A DNA stretch of 64,000 nucleotides from positions 1,178,001 to 1,242,000 of the forward strand of contig CP119310.1 in NCBI GenBank assembly GCA_029203185.1, given 5' to 3'. The stretch is from Candidatus Chryseobacterium colombiense (GTDB lineage Bacteria > Bacteroidota > Bacteroidia > Flavobacteriales > Weeksellaceae). Positions 54,243 through 62,401 of the stretch are shown here, piece by piece. How positions within the stretch are numbered: the first letter of the stretch is position 1; each line of letters begins with the position of its first letter. A model generated the notes under the pieces. The model made no database searches, was not told the origin of the DNA, and saw only the letters and a program-made list of their open reading frames with translations. Both the position numbers and the translations under genes were made by a program.

Positions 54243-54410
54243 CATGCTTCATCAGGAATAATCTTGAGTTTATTTGTCCATGTTTTCCTTTCAAAAAAAA
54301 CAAGAGCAGGGATTACCCTACTCTTGTTTTAAGATTATATTCTTTAATGAATATTGAAAATCAATGATTTAATTTTTAAAAAGGCTCATCACTAACTGTG
54401 AAACACTACC
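54243..54410. repeat. RHS-locus hairpin repeat, copy B
   Basis: The hairpin core (54297-54330, AAAACAAGAGCAGGG with CCCTACTCTTGTTTT, one mismatch) is followed by the same flank as the other copies, ending CACTAACTGTGAAACACTAC. Its 5' flank is more diverged. It is not directly behind a small gene, so it may be left over from a lost cassette. Confidence 0.75.
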
Positions 54411-54447
54411 ATAGCTGTAAAAATATTTATTTCTTTCAAAATTAATC

Positions 54448-54627
54448 CATCACTAACTCTGATACACCAGGAATGATGTTCAATCATTTACCTATGCTTT
54501 TTTCTTCAAAAATAAACAAGAGCAGGTATTACCCTACCCTTGTTTTAAAATTATATTCTTTAATGGATATTGAAAATCAATGATTTAATTTTCAAAAAAA
54601 GTTCATCACTAACTCTGAAACACTACC
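54448..54627. repeat. RHS-locus hairpin repeat, copy C
   Basis: It begins CATCACTAACTCTGATACAC and ends CACTAACTCTGAAACACTAC. The hairpin is at about 54513-54545 (ACAAGAGCAGG with CCTACCCTTGT, imperfect). It lies behind the candidate immunity gene at 54723 and would serve as its terminator. Its two ends share CATCACTAACTCTGA as direct repeats. Confidence 0.8.
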
Positions 54628-54722
54628 AAGGCTATAAATCCAAAATATTAGATTATGTGTAATGTAATTATTTAATAATACAGTAAATAAAATATCTACA
54701 TTATCAAACTTATATAACTTTG

Positions 54723-55292
54723 TTAATGAGAATATGGATAAGTTTTAACAAAATTCAAGTTTAACCATTTTAAAGCTTCCAGATTATTCATATTTGTTTT
54801 CAATAAATTTTTATTGATTTCAAAATTTTCATCCATAAAATACGCTTTTCCTTGATAATTAATTTTTTCACCTTCTCTTTGATTCATATTACAAGAAAAT
54901 AAATTAGCAGAAATGGGTGTAATATATATATTAATTTTAATTTTTTTGTTATTTCTGCCAACTTTCCATTGTTTTTTGATATTTAAAACACTTACTCTAT
55001 TTAGAAATATTTTATCTGTAATTTTATCTACTCCAGTAATTTTAGGATCCTCGCTAAAAATTTGTATTTCTTTATATTTTGAACAATATTCTTTTTCTTC
55101 TTCATCAATTTTCCAGAGGTATAATGGAGATATTTTATTTTCTTTTTCTGCCAAGTCAATGACCCAAAAATACAAAGGATGCTCATTTGGATAATTTTTA
55201 TCCATTTTATCTATAGTAACTATAAAATAGTTCTTTTGACTGTAACAAAACAGAACAAAAAATATTGGTATAATTTTGATAAGTTTTTTCAT
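54723..55292 (-). CDS. Small exported protein, candidate immunity to the metzincin tip
   Basis: The 189-residue product has a signal peptide (MKKLIKIIPIFFVLFCYSQ) and no lipobox, so it is predicted periplasmic. It is rich in Lys, Ile and Asn and very AT-rich. I do not recognise a fold. The start is five bases after the orphan RHS metallopeptidase tip, and the hairpin repeat C follows. Export fits a protein that would block a secreted or periplasmic peptidase, but binding is unproven. Confidence 0.65.
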   Translation of the reverse strand: MKKLIKIIPIFFVLFCYSQKNYFIVTIDKMDKNYPNEHPLYFWVIDLAEKENKISPLYLWKIDEEEKEYCSKYKEIQIFSEDPKITGVDKITDKIFLNRVSVLNIKKQWKVGRNNKKIKINIYITPISANLFSCNMNQREGEKINYQGKAYFMDENFEINKNLLKTNMNNLEALKWLNLNFVKTYPYSH

Positions 55293-55297
55293 ATAAT

Positions 55298-56554
55298 TTA
55301 TTTTTTTGCTGGATATGCCTCTTTAAGCATTGTGTCAATTTGAGTTGGAGTTAGTGGATCAGGAGGATAATGCATTAATCCATCAGCATTAATACCTCCA
55401 TTTGGATGGTCCAATCCGAAAGTATGTCCCAATTCATGAGAAAAATTACCAATAGAAGGGTCCTGATTATTTATTTCATAAATCATAGGTCCTAAAACTT
55501 GTGCTTTTCCGGTTGAGGATGTATATACTGTTGTCCAAATAGATGCTGGAGATCTTACATTTTTACCATCAGCTTTAACAATTTCTGATTCTATTCCATT
55601 TCTCCAAGCTATTGTTGTTAATGGAGTTCCATCTATTATCCCGTCTTTAGCACTAGTGTCATTTACTTTCATTTCACTAATATTAATTTTCAAAGTAACA
55701 GTCTCACCTGCACTATTTTGATGCGCTCCAGAAAAATAATTACTCACATCTTCTTTTGCATAATTTATTCTAGCTTGGTTTGCCGACTCTATTCTTTCAT
55801 TTTGACGAATAATTTTATCTCTAACTCTCATTTCTTCCTTTGTTGGGCTAGATGATAATATAGGAATCTCCTGTGTTTTATTAGTTAATACAATGAGATT
55901 TTTTTCTAAAGTGTGAATTTTTTTTCCATTCTGATCAACTTGAGTGTGATGTATCCCTTCAAGACCTTCCAACTCTCTAAATGCAATAACTTTATTTTCT
56001 GCAAAGTTATAATGAGATTGGTACATATATTTTTCACTTAAAGGGTCAACATTAAAGAACCTTCCAACGTCGGGCATATAATTTCTCCATTTAAAGGAGT
56101 AGAAACCTGTCTCCTGTAACTCTTGCCCTTGGTACTTGTATTGATAAGCCTGGTCAAAACTATGGCTCTCATTATTATGCATCAACCCAAAAGGATAGTA
56201 GTTGGTGACACCTTCTGCTTCTCCTGTGATGATATAGTTATTACAAACCTGTCCGTCCGGTGTATCATAACAATTATTTACTACAATATCTCCTGTGACA
56301 ATCCCGTTTCCGTCTGCATCGCTGTAACTTAATCTTACATTCCCCAAATGATCGGTGTAATTATAAAAATACCGGTTGCGTAAGGCATCAAAATAACCTT
56401 CTGAGGTCGGGATGATTCTCAGCTTCATTTCATCGTTCATCGTAGTTCCCGTTTCATCTTCCCAGGCATAGGTGTATTTATATTGGAAACCATCCAGATA
56501 ATCGGTCTGCAATCCTCCAAAGAGCTTCTTTACTTTCACCCTCCTTGCTATCAT
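55298..56554 (-). CDS. Orphan RHS C-terminal module with metzincin peptidase tip
   Basis: The 418-residue frame lacks the RHS N-terminus and signal peptide. Residues 8-190 are nearly identical to the RHS core of the gene at 58903-62391 (KKLFGGLQTDYLDGFQYKYT, SEGYFDALRNRYFYNYTDHL, YPFGLMHNN). After ...NKVIAFRELEGLEG the tip (about 195-418) is unique. It carries the full zinc motif HELGHTFGLDH (373-383) and a Met-turn candidate M394, as in metzincins. The homology to the intact gene breaks at about 56538. Without an RHS shell it may be silent unless recombined into a full gene. A small exported protein follows five bases later. Confidence 0.82.
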   Translation of the reverse strand: MIARRVKVKKLFGGLQTDYLDGFQYKYTYAWEDETGTTMNDEMKLRIIPTSEGYFDALRNRYFYNYTDHLGNVRLSYSDADGNGIVTGDIVVNNCYDTPDGQVCNNYIITGEAEGVTNYYPFGLMHNNESHSFDQAYQYKYQGQELQETGFYSFKWRNYMPDVGRFFNVDPLSEKYMYQSHYNFAENKVIAFRELEGLEGIHHTQVDQNGKKIHTLEKNLIVLTNKTQEIPILSSSPTKEEMRVRDKIIRQNERIESANQARINYAKEDVSNYFSGAHQNSAGETVTLKINISEMKVNDTSAKDGIIDGTPLTTIAWRNGIESEIVKADGKNVRSPASIWTTVYTSSTGKAQVLGPMIYEINNQDPSIGNFSHELGHTFGLDHPNGGINADGLMHYPPDPLTPTQIDTMLKEAYPAKK

Positions 56555-56652
56555 AAATGAAGATATATTACTAAAAAATGAAGCATAAGAATTATTTAGA
56601 AGTAACAGTCATTCAATTTATTGGAAAAGTTTTATAAGCAAATAAGTTATTT

Positions 56653-57378
56653 TTATTGTTTTATCCATTCTACTCCCTTCCACATTAAAGTTTTTTTATC
56701 TTTTATTAAAATATAATCATGATAATATGGTTCAAACTCATAAAAGCATTGGTCAAAATATGGTAGACTAATTGTAAAATAATTAGCTTTACTAATATCT
56801 AATGTATAATTTTCAAGAATACGATATCTTAATCTATTATTATAAAAAATATTTCCATAAACTTTAAATAAAATATCAAAATTTATGGTATTTTTAAAAT
56901 TATTTGCTAATACTTTTTTAGAGATTTTAATATTCTGACTACTAGTTTCTATTAAATTAGAAGTATTACTATTTATTAATACATTAAATATAGGTGTCGG
57001 TATTACATCATTAAAATCTTTTGAAAGTTGGATATTAATATATATACTATCGTTAGAATGCTTATTTTCACTTTTTATTTCAAATTCAAAACCTTTTTGT
57101 CTTTGATAATAATTTTCGCTTATTAAATCAATAGCATTATTATCATTTATATATCTCCATTGCCCCTTAGAAGCATAATTACATTGTTCTATAACAAAAT
57201 GATCGAGACTTTTGGGATTGTACAAAGTATATAATCCTTTTGCATCCAATTCTAACTTGGTACTTGAATTGTTTTTTTTATAAATACCTTCAATATTTAT
57301 AGGTTCCACATTTTTTCTTTCTATAGAGTGACAAGAAAATAATAGCAAAAAAGTAATTAAAAAAAATATATGTTTCAT
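56653..57378 (-). CDS. Lipoprotein, candidate immunity to the HEIRH tip
   Basis: The 241-residue product has a lipoprotein signal with lipobox LLFSC. The mature region has no family I recognise; it is beta-rich and high in Asn, Tyr and Ile. It starts six bases after the orphan RHS tip with HEIRH and is followed by a 98-base gap without the hairpin repeat. An immunity role is inferred from position. A plausible alternative is an unrelated lipoprotein. Confidence 0.65.
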   Translation of the reverse strand: MKHIFFLITFLLLFSCHSIERKNVEPINIEGIYKKNNSSTKLELDAKGLYTLYNPKSLDHFVIEQCNYASKGQWRYINDNNAIDLISENYYQRQKGFEFEIKSENKHSNDSIYINIQLSKDFNDVIPTPIFNVLINSNTSNLIETSSQNIKISKKVLANNFKNTINFDILFKVYGNIFYNNRLRYRILENYTLDISKANYFTISLPYFDQCFYEFEPYYHDYILIKDKKTLMWKGVEWIKQ

Positions 57379-57384
57379 AATTTA

Positions 57385-58305
57385 TTATTTTTGGGGACCA
57401 TCTAAAGCCTGATATACAGAAATACCATCACTTGTTTTCAAATTCATAAGATTTACTTCGTTTATTTCATCTAACGAATTTACAGGAAGAGGATAACTGT
57501 TTTTATCATAAGAATATCCAACTTTATACGCTCCAACCTCTAACGTTTTACTTAATGGGTAATCTTGTTTTTCTTTCGTTATAGCTGCATTTAACAGTTG
57601 ATTATTTTTATTAAATCGTAATCCTCCAGCTTCGTAGCTCTGACCAACATGTCTTATTTCATGTAAATGTAAAGCAGTATCATAACCTTCAATATTAATT
57701 CTTTCTTTTCCGTCTTTATCTATATTCTTATTTACACCGTGTGTTTCTCCTCCAGAACCAGTTAGATAAAAAATTTCTTTAGCACCTGCAATAGTTTGAA
57801 TGTCTTTCAGTGATTGGTTCATATAACTAATCATAGTATTGTTCTCTACCAATTGACTATTAAGATTGGCTAGTTGTTTTTCGCTTAATTTCCCCCCATC
57901 TATTTTTGCCTTTAGATCAATATTACTCTTTTGCAATTGATTAATCCTATTATTCACATCTTTTGTTAACCTTTCTTGATCTTTTGGATTTCCCCAAGTT
58001 CTTCCATCAGGATCAACAAATCTTATTGGATTATCAGCAACATATAAATATGGTGTCCATCTCCTAGTTTTCTCTGCCAGCGGATCCACTACACCCCATC
58101 TTCCCAATTCAGGCATATACATCCTCGCACCATAATCATACATTCCTGTCTCCTGCAGCTCCTTTCCGTTGTATTTATATTGATAAGAGAGATTTCCCAT
58201 TATCGAATTATATCCTTCATGTTTCAGCCCAAAGGGGTAATAATTGTTTTCTTCAAGAGCTAATCTACTCATCACTAACTCTGATACACCAGGAATGATC
58301 TTCAA
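57385..58305 (-). CDS. Orphan RHS C-terminal module with gluzincin-like HEIRH tip
   Basis: The 306-residue frame begins within repeat copy D: the TTG start at 58305 and the ATG at 58272 both come from the repeat. From residue 15 it is RHS core (LALEENNYYPFGLKHEGYNS, YGARMYMPELGRWG) ending FVDPDG. The tip (about 101-306) has a coiled-coil (111-170) and the metal site HEIRH (215-219), with E256 in LEVGAY as a possible third ligand. It lacks a signal peptide and most of the shell, so it is likely dormant unless repaired by recombination. A lipoprotein follows six bases later. Confidence 0.78.
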   Translation of the reverse strand: MKIIPGVSELVMSRLALEENNYYPFGLKHEGYNSIMGNLSYQYKYNGKELQETGMYDYGARMYMPELGRWGVVDPLAEKTRRWTPYLYVADNPIRFVDPDGRTWGNPKDQERLTKDVNNRINQLQKSNIDLKAKIDGGKLSEKQLANLNSQLVENNTMISYMNQSLKDIQTIAGAKEIFYLTGSGGETHGVNKNIDKDGKERINIEGYDTALHLHEIRHVGQSYEAGGLRFNKNNQLLNAAITKEKQDYPLSKTLEVGAYKVGYSYDKNSYPLPVNSLDEINEVNLMNLKTSDGISVYQALDGPQK

Positions 58306-58404
58306 TCATTTACCTATGCTTTTTTTCTTCGAGAATAAACAAGGGTAGGTACTACCCTACCCTTGTTTAAGATAAATGTGCATCATTAACTCTGAAACAC
58401 TACC
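58270..58404. repeat. RHS-locus hairpin repeat, copy D
   Basis: It begins CATCACTAACTCTGATACAC directly at the truncation point of the orphan RHS tip and ends CTCTGAAACACTACC. The hairpin (58337-58368) has stem AAACAAGGGTAGG with CCTACCCTTGTTT, changed on both sides relative to copy A. It lacks the middle AT-rich part of the other copies. It lies just downstream of the candidate immunity gene at 58437, so it would be its terminator. Confidence 0.85.
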
Positions 58405-58436
58405 TAATTCCAACAGAAGCTTATTCTATTGTTATA

Positions 58437-58925
58437 TTAATTACATCCCTTAATAAAAAAGTCGTGTGTTCTTTCTGTATCCTTAATAAATTTTTTATTC
58501 TTAAAATACATTATATAAGAAAACATAAGACTTTGATTCCCTCTTTGAAAAATAGTATTTATATCATCTTTAGATTTTTTAAAGTAAGAATCAAAAAAAT
58601 TGATCCACTTTAGATTTTTAACAGAATTTATGTCGTATAGAATTATTACTCCATTATATTTATAAATTTTATATTTGGAATAATCAGTATCTATAACTGT
58701 CAGCATTCTTACCCTAAATCCAGTCTCATTTTTACATTCTTTAAAAAAACTTATTTCTAAAAAATATTTTTCATCATTTTCATTAAAAATACTTATTCTT
58801 TCATCAAGAGAAGTGTAAAAATCTTTTTTAGAATTTTGTATCTGTGAGAAACATAACTGAGTCATAAATAAAAAAATAAAGAATATTTTTTTGTGAATGT
58901 ATTTATTTTTTAAACTTTCCTTCAT
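58437..58925 (-). CDS. Small exported protein, candidate immunity to the JAB-like tip
   Basis: The 162-residue product has a signal peptide (hydrophobic 13-24, ending LCFSQ) and a lysine-rich, mixed mature part. I do not recognise a family. Its start lies within the end of the RHS B gene, overlapping it by 23 bases, so the two are translationally coupled. Repeat copy D with its hairpin follows. This is the same arrangement as the unit at 45024-48888. Confidence 0.68.
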   Translation of the reverse strand: MKESLKNKYIHKKIFFIFLFMTQLCFSQIQNSKKDFYTSLDERISIFNENDEKYFLEISFFKECKNETGFRVRMLTVIDTDYSKYKIYKYNGVIILYDINSVKNLKWINFFDSYFKKSKDDINTIFQRGNQSLMFSYIMYFKNKKFIKDTERTHDFFIKGCN

Positions 58926-61900
58926 ATGCTTTTATATATTGATTATACTTATATATAATTGTTGTATTGTAAGATGGTGCGTAAATGAATAATATGGCAT
59001 TAGGATTAGATTTTGCACTTAAATTATCACCACTGTCACTAACTCGATTTACTTTAAAAGAGTATCCATTTTCTTTAGTAGGAAATTGATTCATTTCAAA
59101 TCCACTAGGATTTAGCTGCATTGATGACCAAGCATCTAAATATTTGGATTCGCCGGGATGTAAATGACCCGTTAGTTTTACATTGTCCCCCCAATAAGCT
59201 AGATCAGTAGATTTTGGGGAGTGGGATGTATATACAACTGAACGATCTTGGCTCTTCTCACCAACGGTTTGTACTGAAAACTCTACTTTAATTTTCCCAT
59301 CTTTCATCCAATCACCTATTTGATAAAAATATTCTAAAGCTTTATTTTCATCAGATCCAAAATCCATATATTTATCACCCTTATAGTTATATTGTGTAAA
59401 ATGGTCTTTTATAAAATCCTTTTTTCCAATTTCATAACCCTGCTCTCCTTCTTTTACTGTTTTTCCATCACTTTCAAATTGATCTTCTGTATAAATTACA
59501 TCTGTTTTAGAATCTGAAACCAAAGAAAGATGCCCTGTTTTATCCATTTTATAAACATCTTTACCTTGTCTTCCATCTGGATCAATAAACCTTAAAGGAT
59601 TATTAAAAACATAAGTATAAGTCGACCAACGTCTGGATGTTTCCGCTAACGGATCTACCACTCCCCATCTACCTAAATCCGGCATATAGAACCTCGCTCC
59701 ATAATCATACATTCCGGTCTCTTGAAGCTCCTTACCATTGTACTTGTATTGATAAGCCTGATCAAAACTATGATTCTCATTATTATGCATCAACCCAAAA
59801 GGATAGTAGTTGGTGACACCTTCTGCTTCTCCTGTGATGATATAGTTATTACAAATCTGTCCATCCGGTGTATCATAACAATTGTTTACTACAATATCTC
59901 CTGTGACAATCCCGTTTCCATCGGCGTCGCTGTAACTCAGCCTCACATTTCCTAAATGGTCAATGTAATTATAAAAATACCGGTTGCGTAAGGCATCAAA
60001 ATACCCTTCTGAGGTCGGGATGATTCTCAGCTTCATCTCATCATTCATCGTAGTTCCTGTTTCATCTTCCCAGGCATAGGTGTATTTATACTGGAAGCCA
60101 TCCAGATAATCGGTCTGCAATCCTCCAAAGAGCTTCTTTACTTTCACCCCGTCTGCACGGTAGGTATAGCCTGTTACCTGAGCATTCTGGGTGATCTGTG
60201 TGGGTAAATTTAAGTAATTATATTGAATGGAAGAAATCCCTTTATCCCGTAAGGAGGTCATATTTCCGTTGGCATCGTATGCTATACTGGTAGGATTGGC
60301 TTTGTACGGGTATCCCTGTGCAATGGTAACGGCATCGCGTACGGTCTGCAACCGGTTGGATGCATTTCCATTTTCATATTCATAGGTAAGGTTGTCGATC
60401 ATTAAAGAAGTGGGCCCTATTCTCTGGGCGGTTCTTACCATTGTTTTTATATTCCCGTTCAGGTCGTATGTTGCCTTCTCATAATATTCTCTCAGGGAAG
60501 GGTTGGTCGCGTTCTGGTAAAAGCCTGCCGAGAGGCGGTTGAGGCCATCATATACATAGCCGTATCTTTTCAGAGATTCGTTGGGGGTGGCTCCTGTTTT
60601 CCAGTCTACCTCGGCAATGTTCCCGTTGTATTTTGGGGTTACCTGCAGAGAGGTATCGGAAGCATCGGGAGTCTGAAGGCCTTCTACCTGATTGTATTTG
60701 ATCTTATAGCCGAACAGGTCTGTATCCAGATTATTGGGATCATTGATCTGCGTCATCCAGCCGCGGATATTGTATTGGTAATCTACCGTCTGCAGCCCGC
60801 TTCCTACTACCTTGCCTCCTACTTTCTTAGACTTCAGCTGCGAAAGCTCATTGTATTCGTTCTGGGTAAGGATTTCCTCGGCATTGTTGTCAATTTTATG
60901 CTTGTGAGTCAGCATCCTGTTCTGATGATCGTAGGTAAAGGTTTCGGTGATCATTTTTTCAGGATCGCTGTTCAGTCTTTTATGCTTTGTGATCACCTGC
61001 TTTGGGGTTCCCGAAAAATCCAGCTCGGATTCTGTTTGGGTATAGCCCCCCAGATGGTTGACGGAATGGGTGGCGATCACTCTTGCCCGGGTATCGTAAT
61101 AGCTGTAGCTCTTCGTCCAGCTGTCGTCTTCTATGTTTTTCACATAGGATGCCAATGGCAGGCCTTTGGTATTGAGTACAGCGCTCATGGTATCGGTAAG
61201 TACGGCAGCCTGCCCCGGAATAGCCGGAGTAAAGGCAGGGGTTGCTGCAGGATAGGTATCGTAGTAATTGATCGATAAAACGGTTTCTATGTCGGTGAAA
61301 TAGGCATTGGTATAGTATACCTGCATTCCGCTTTTGGTAAATCCGCTTCCGCTTCTGCTTTCCGCAATCACCAGATTTGCGGCCTGGCTCTGCATGGTTT
61401 CTCTGGATCCGCCTGCGATTATTCCTGTATACACGGGTCTTCCGAGCTGGTCATATTTCGTGATCAGCCATTTTCCCTGGGCGTTCAGATTGGCATCACG
61501 GGTCATGATCAATCGGTCGGCTTTATCATACACCATATATTCCCAGCCTTTGCCGGGAAGTTTCTTTTCTGCCAGGCGATTTTTCTGGTCATATTTATAC
61601 TGATAGCAGAGATTGTCCAGCGTTATGCTGTCAACAGCATTTGCTGCTACGGCCAATGGAGGGATAACGTAGGCCAGCTGGTCGTAATCGTTGTACACAT
61701 AATAGGTATCTGCGCTTACGGTGGCGCTTAGCATTTTTCTTACGAGCACCGTCTGTCCCTGTCCGTTTTTAAATTCTATGGTTTTGTTACCGTCTTCATC
61801 TGTAACGGTATTTTTGTACAGCTGACCGGCTCCGTAAGGAGTGGCAGAAAGCGTGATGGAAGCGGTAAATGAGGCGGCATCAAAAGTCGCAGTGTATTTT

Positions 61901-62391
61901 TTTACTTCCCCGTCCGTATTCGCGCTATAGCCCAGCTTCACCGGTTTATCTGCCCATGCAGCTCCTACCTGTTTCTGTTCCAGTACCCTATCCAGCGGAG
62001 AGGCTTCGAATTCTTTTTTGGCAAAGATGATCTCATTACCGAGCGGGGTATTCACTGCGTTGGCCAAAGGATTGGTTATGATCGCACCGTTGGCTGTGGC
62101 AGACTGGGGAACCGGAAGATAGTCTACGGCCTGTCTTCCGTACTGGTCATAGACTATATGGGATACAATGTCTCTTTGCAGCGGAGAAGCTTTTATATTA
62201 ATTATCTGCTTGGGTCTTCCCAGCCCGTCGAGATACTGCACGTTTTCCGAAGCTTTCGGGGCAGTTCCCGTTGGGTCAGTTAAATAGGTTTTTGAATAGA
62301 CATAGTTTTCTGTAGTGCTCAGATTCAGGGTCTGCGCACGTACAACACCTGCTACAAACAATGCACTGATAGGAATGATTAGCTTTTTCAT
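58903..62391 (-). CDS. RHS repeat protein (DUF6443) with JAB-like C-terminal tip
   Basis: The 1162-residue exported protein has a signal peptide (1-19), the DUF6443-like start ENYVYSKTYL..VQYLDGLGRPKQIIN, long YD/RHS repeats and the core end GARFYMPDLGRWG with RFIDPDG near 937. The tip (about 941-1162) carries GHLHPGE (H1076, H1078) and NPSGFEMNQ. An HxHP motif followed by a PS segment is the hallmark of JAB/MPN metalloproteases and fits the JAB-like toxin group seen on Bacteroidetes RHS proteins. The activity is inferred. The 5' half is richer in G+C than the tip. It lies 10 bases after the A gene at 62402 and overlaps the next small gene. Confidence 0.86.
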   Translation of the reverse strand: MKKLIIPISALFVAGVVRAQTLNLSTTENYVYSKTYLTDPTGTAPKASENVQYLDGLGRPKQIINIKASPLQRDIVSHIVYDQYGRQAVDYLPVPQSATANGAIITNPLANAVNTPLGNEIIFAKKEFEASPLDRVLEQKQVGAAWADKPVKLGYSANTDGEVKKYTATFDAASFTASITLSATPYGAGQLYKNTVTDEDGNKTIEFKNGQGQTVLVRKMLSATVSADTYYVYNDYDQLAYVIPPLAVAANAVDSITLDNLCYQYKYDQKNRLAEKKLPGKGWEYMVYDKADRLIMTRDANLNAQGKWLITKYDQLGRPVYTGIIAGGSRETMQSQAANLVIAESRSGSGFTKSGMQVYYTNAYFTDIETVLSINYYDTYPAATPAFTPAIPGQAAVLTDTMSAVLNTKGLPLASYVKNIEDDSWTKSYSYYDTRARVIATHSVNHLGGYTQTESELDFSGTPKQVITKHKRLNSDPEKMITETFTYDHQNRMLTHKHKIDNNAEEILTQNEYNELSQLKSKKVGGKVVGSGLQTVDYQYNIRGWMTQINDPNNLDTDLFGYKIKYNQVEGLQTPDASDTSLQVTPKYNGNIAEVDWKTGATPNESLKRYGYVYDGLNRLSAGFYQNATNPSLREYYEKATYDLNGNIKTMVRTAQRIGPTSLMIDNLTYEYENGNASNRLQTVRDAVTIAQGYPYKANPTSIAYDANGNMTSLRDKGISSIQYNYLNLPTQITQNAQVTGYTYRADGVKVKKLFGGLQTDYLDGFQYKYTYAWEDETGTTMNDEMKLRIIPTSEGYFDALRNRYFYNYIDHLGNVRLSYSDADGNGIVTGDIVVNNCYDTPDGQICNNYIITGEAEGVTNYYPFGLMHNNENHSFDQAYQYKYNGKELQETGMYDYGARFYMPDLGRWGVVDPLAETSRRWSTYTYVFNNPLRFIDPDGRQGKDVYKMDKTGHLSLVSDSKTDVIYTEDQFESDGKTVKEGEQGYEIGKKDFIKDHFTQYNYKGDKYMDFGSDENKALEYFYQIGDWMKDGKIKVEFSVQTVGEKSQDRSVVYTSHSPKSTDLAYWGDNVKLTGHLHPGESKYLDAWSSMQLNPSGFEMNQFPTKENGYSFKVNRVSDSGDNLSAKSNPNAILFIYAPSYNTTIIYKYNQYIKAYEGKFKK

Positions 62392-62401
62392 AGTTTGTTT
62401 T

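Larger units (their letters stand above)
53907..54722. other. Intergenic region with two terminator-repeat copies
   Basis: Some 816 bases between the T9SS protein gene and the next candidate immunity gene. It contains the T9SS operon promoter and repeat copies B (54243-54410) and C (54448-54627). No gene is visible; the sequence is AT-rich. Region 53990-54240 holds nothing recognised. Confidence 0.6.

Noticed and set aside
55298..58305. The two short RHS genes as complete, independent toxins
   Set aside because: Both lack a signal peptide and the N-terminal shell, and their 5' ends are recombination junctions. They are better read as displaced tips.
44834..58404. Four hairpin repeats considered as a CRISPR-like or tandem array
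   Set aside because: They are kilobases apart, have different flanks and lengths, and lie behind genes. They behave as dispersed terminator elements, not as regular repeats with spacers.
60775..61278. A 167-codon plus-strand frame inside the RHS B gene
   Set aside because: It is antisense to strongly conserved RHS repeats and has no recognisable domain, so it is a shadow frame in a G+C-richer stretch.
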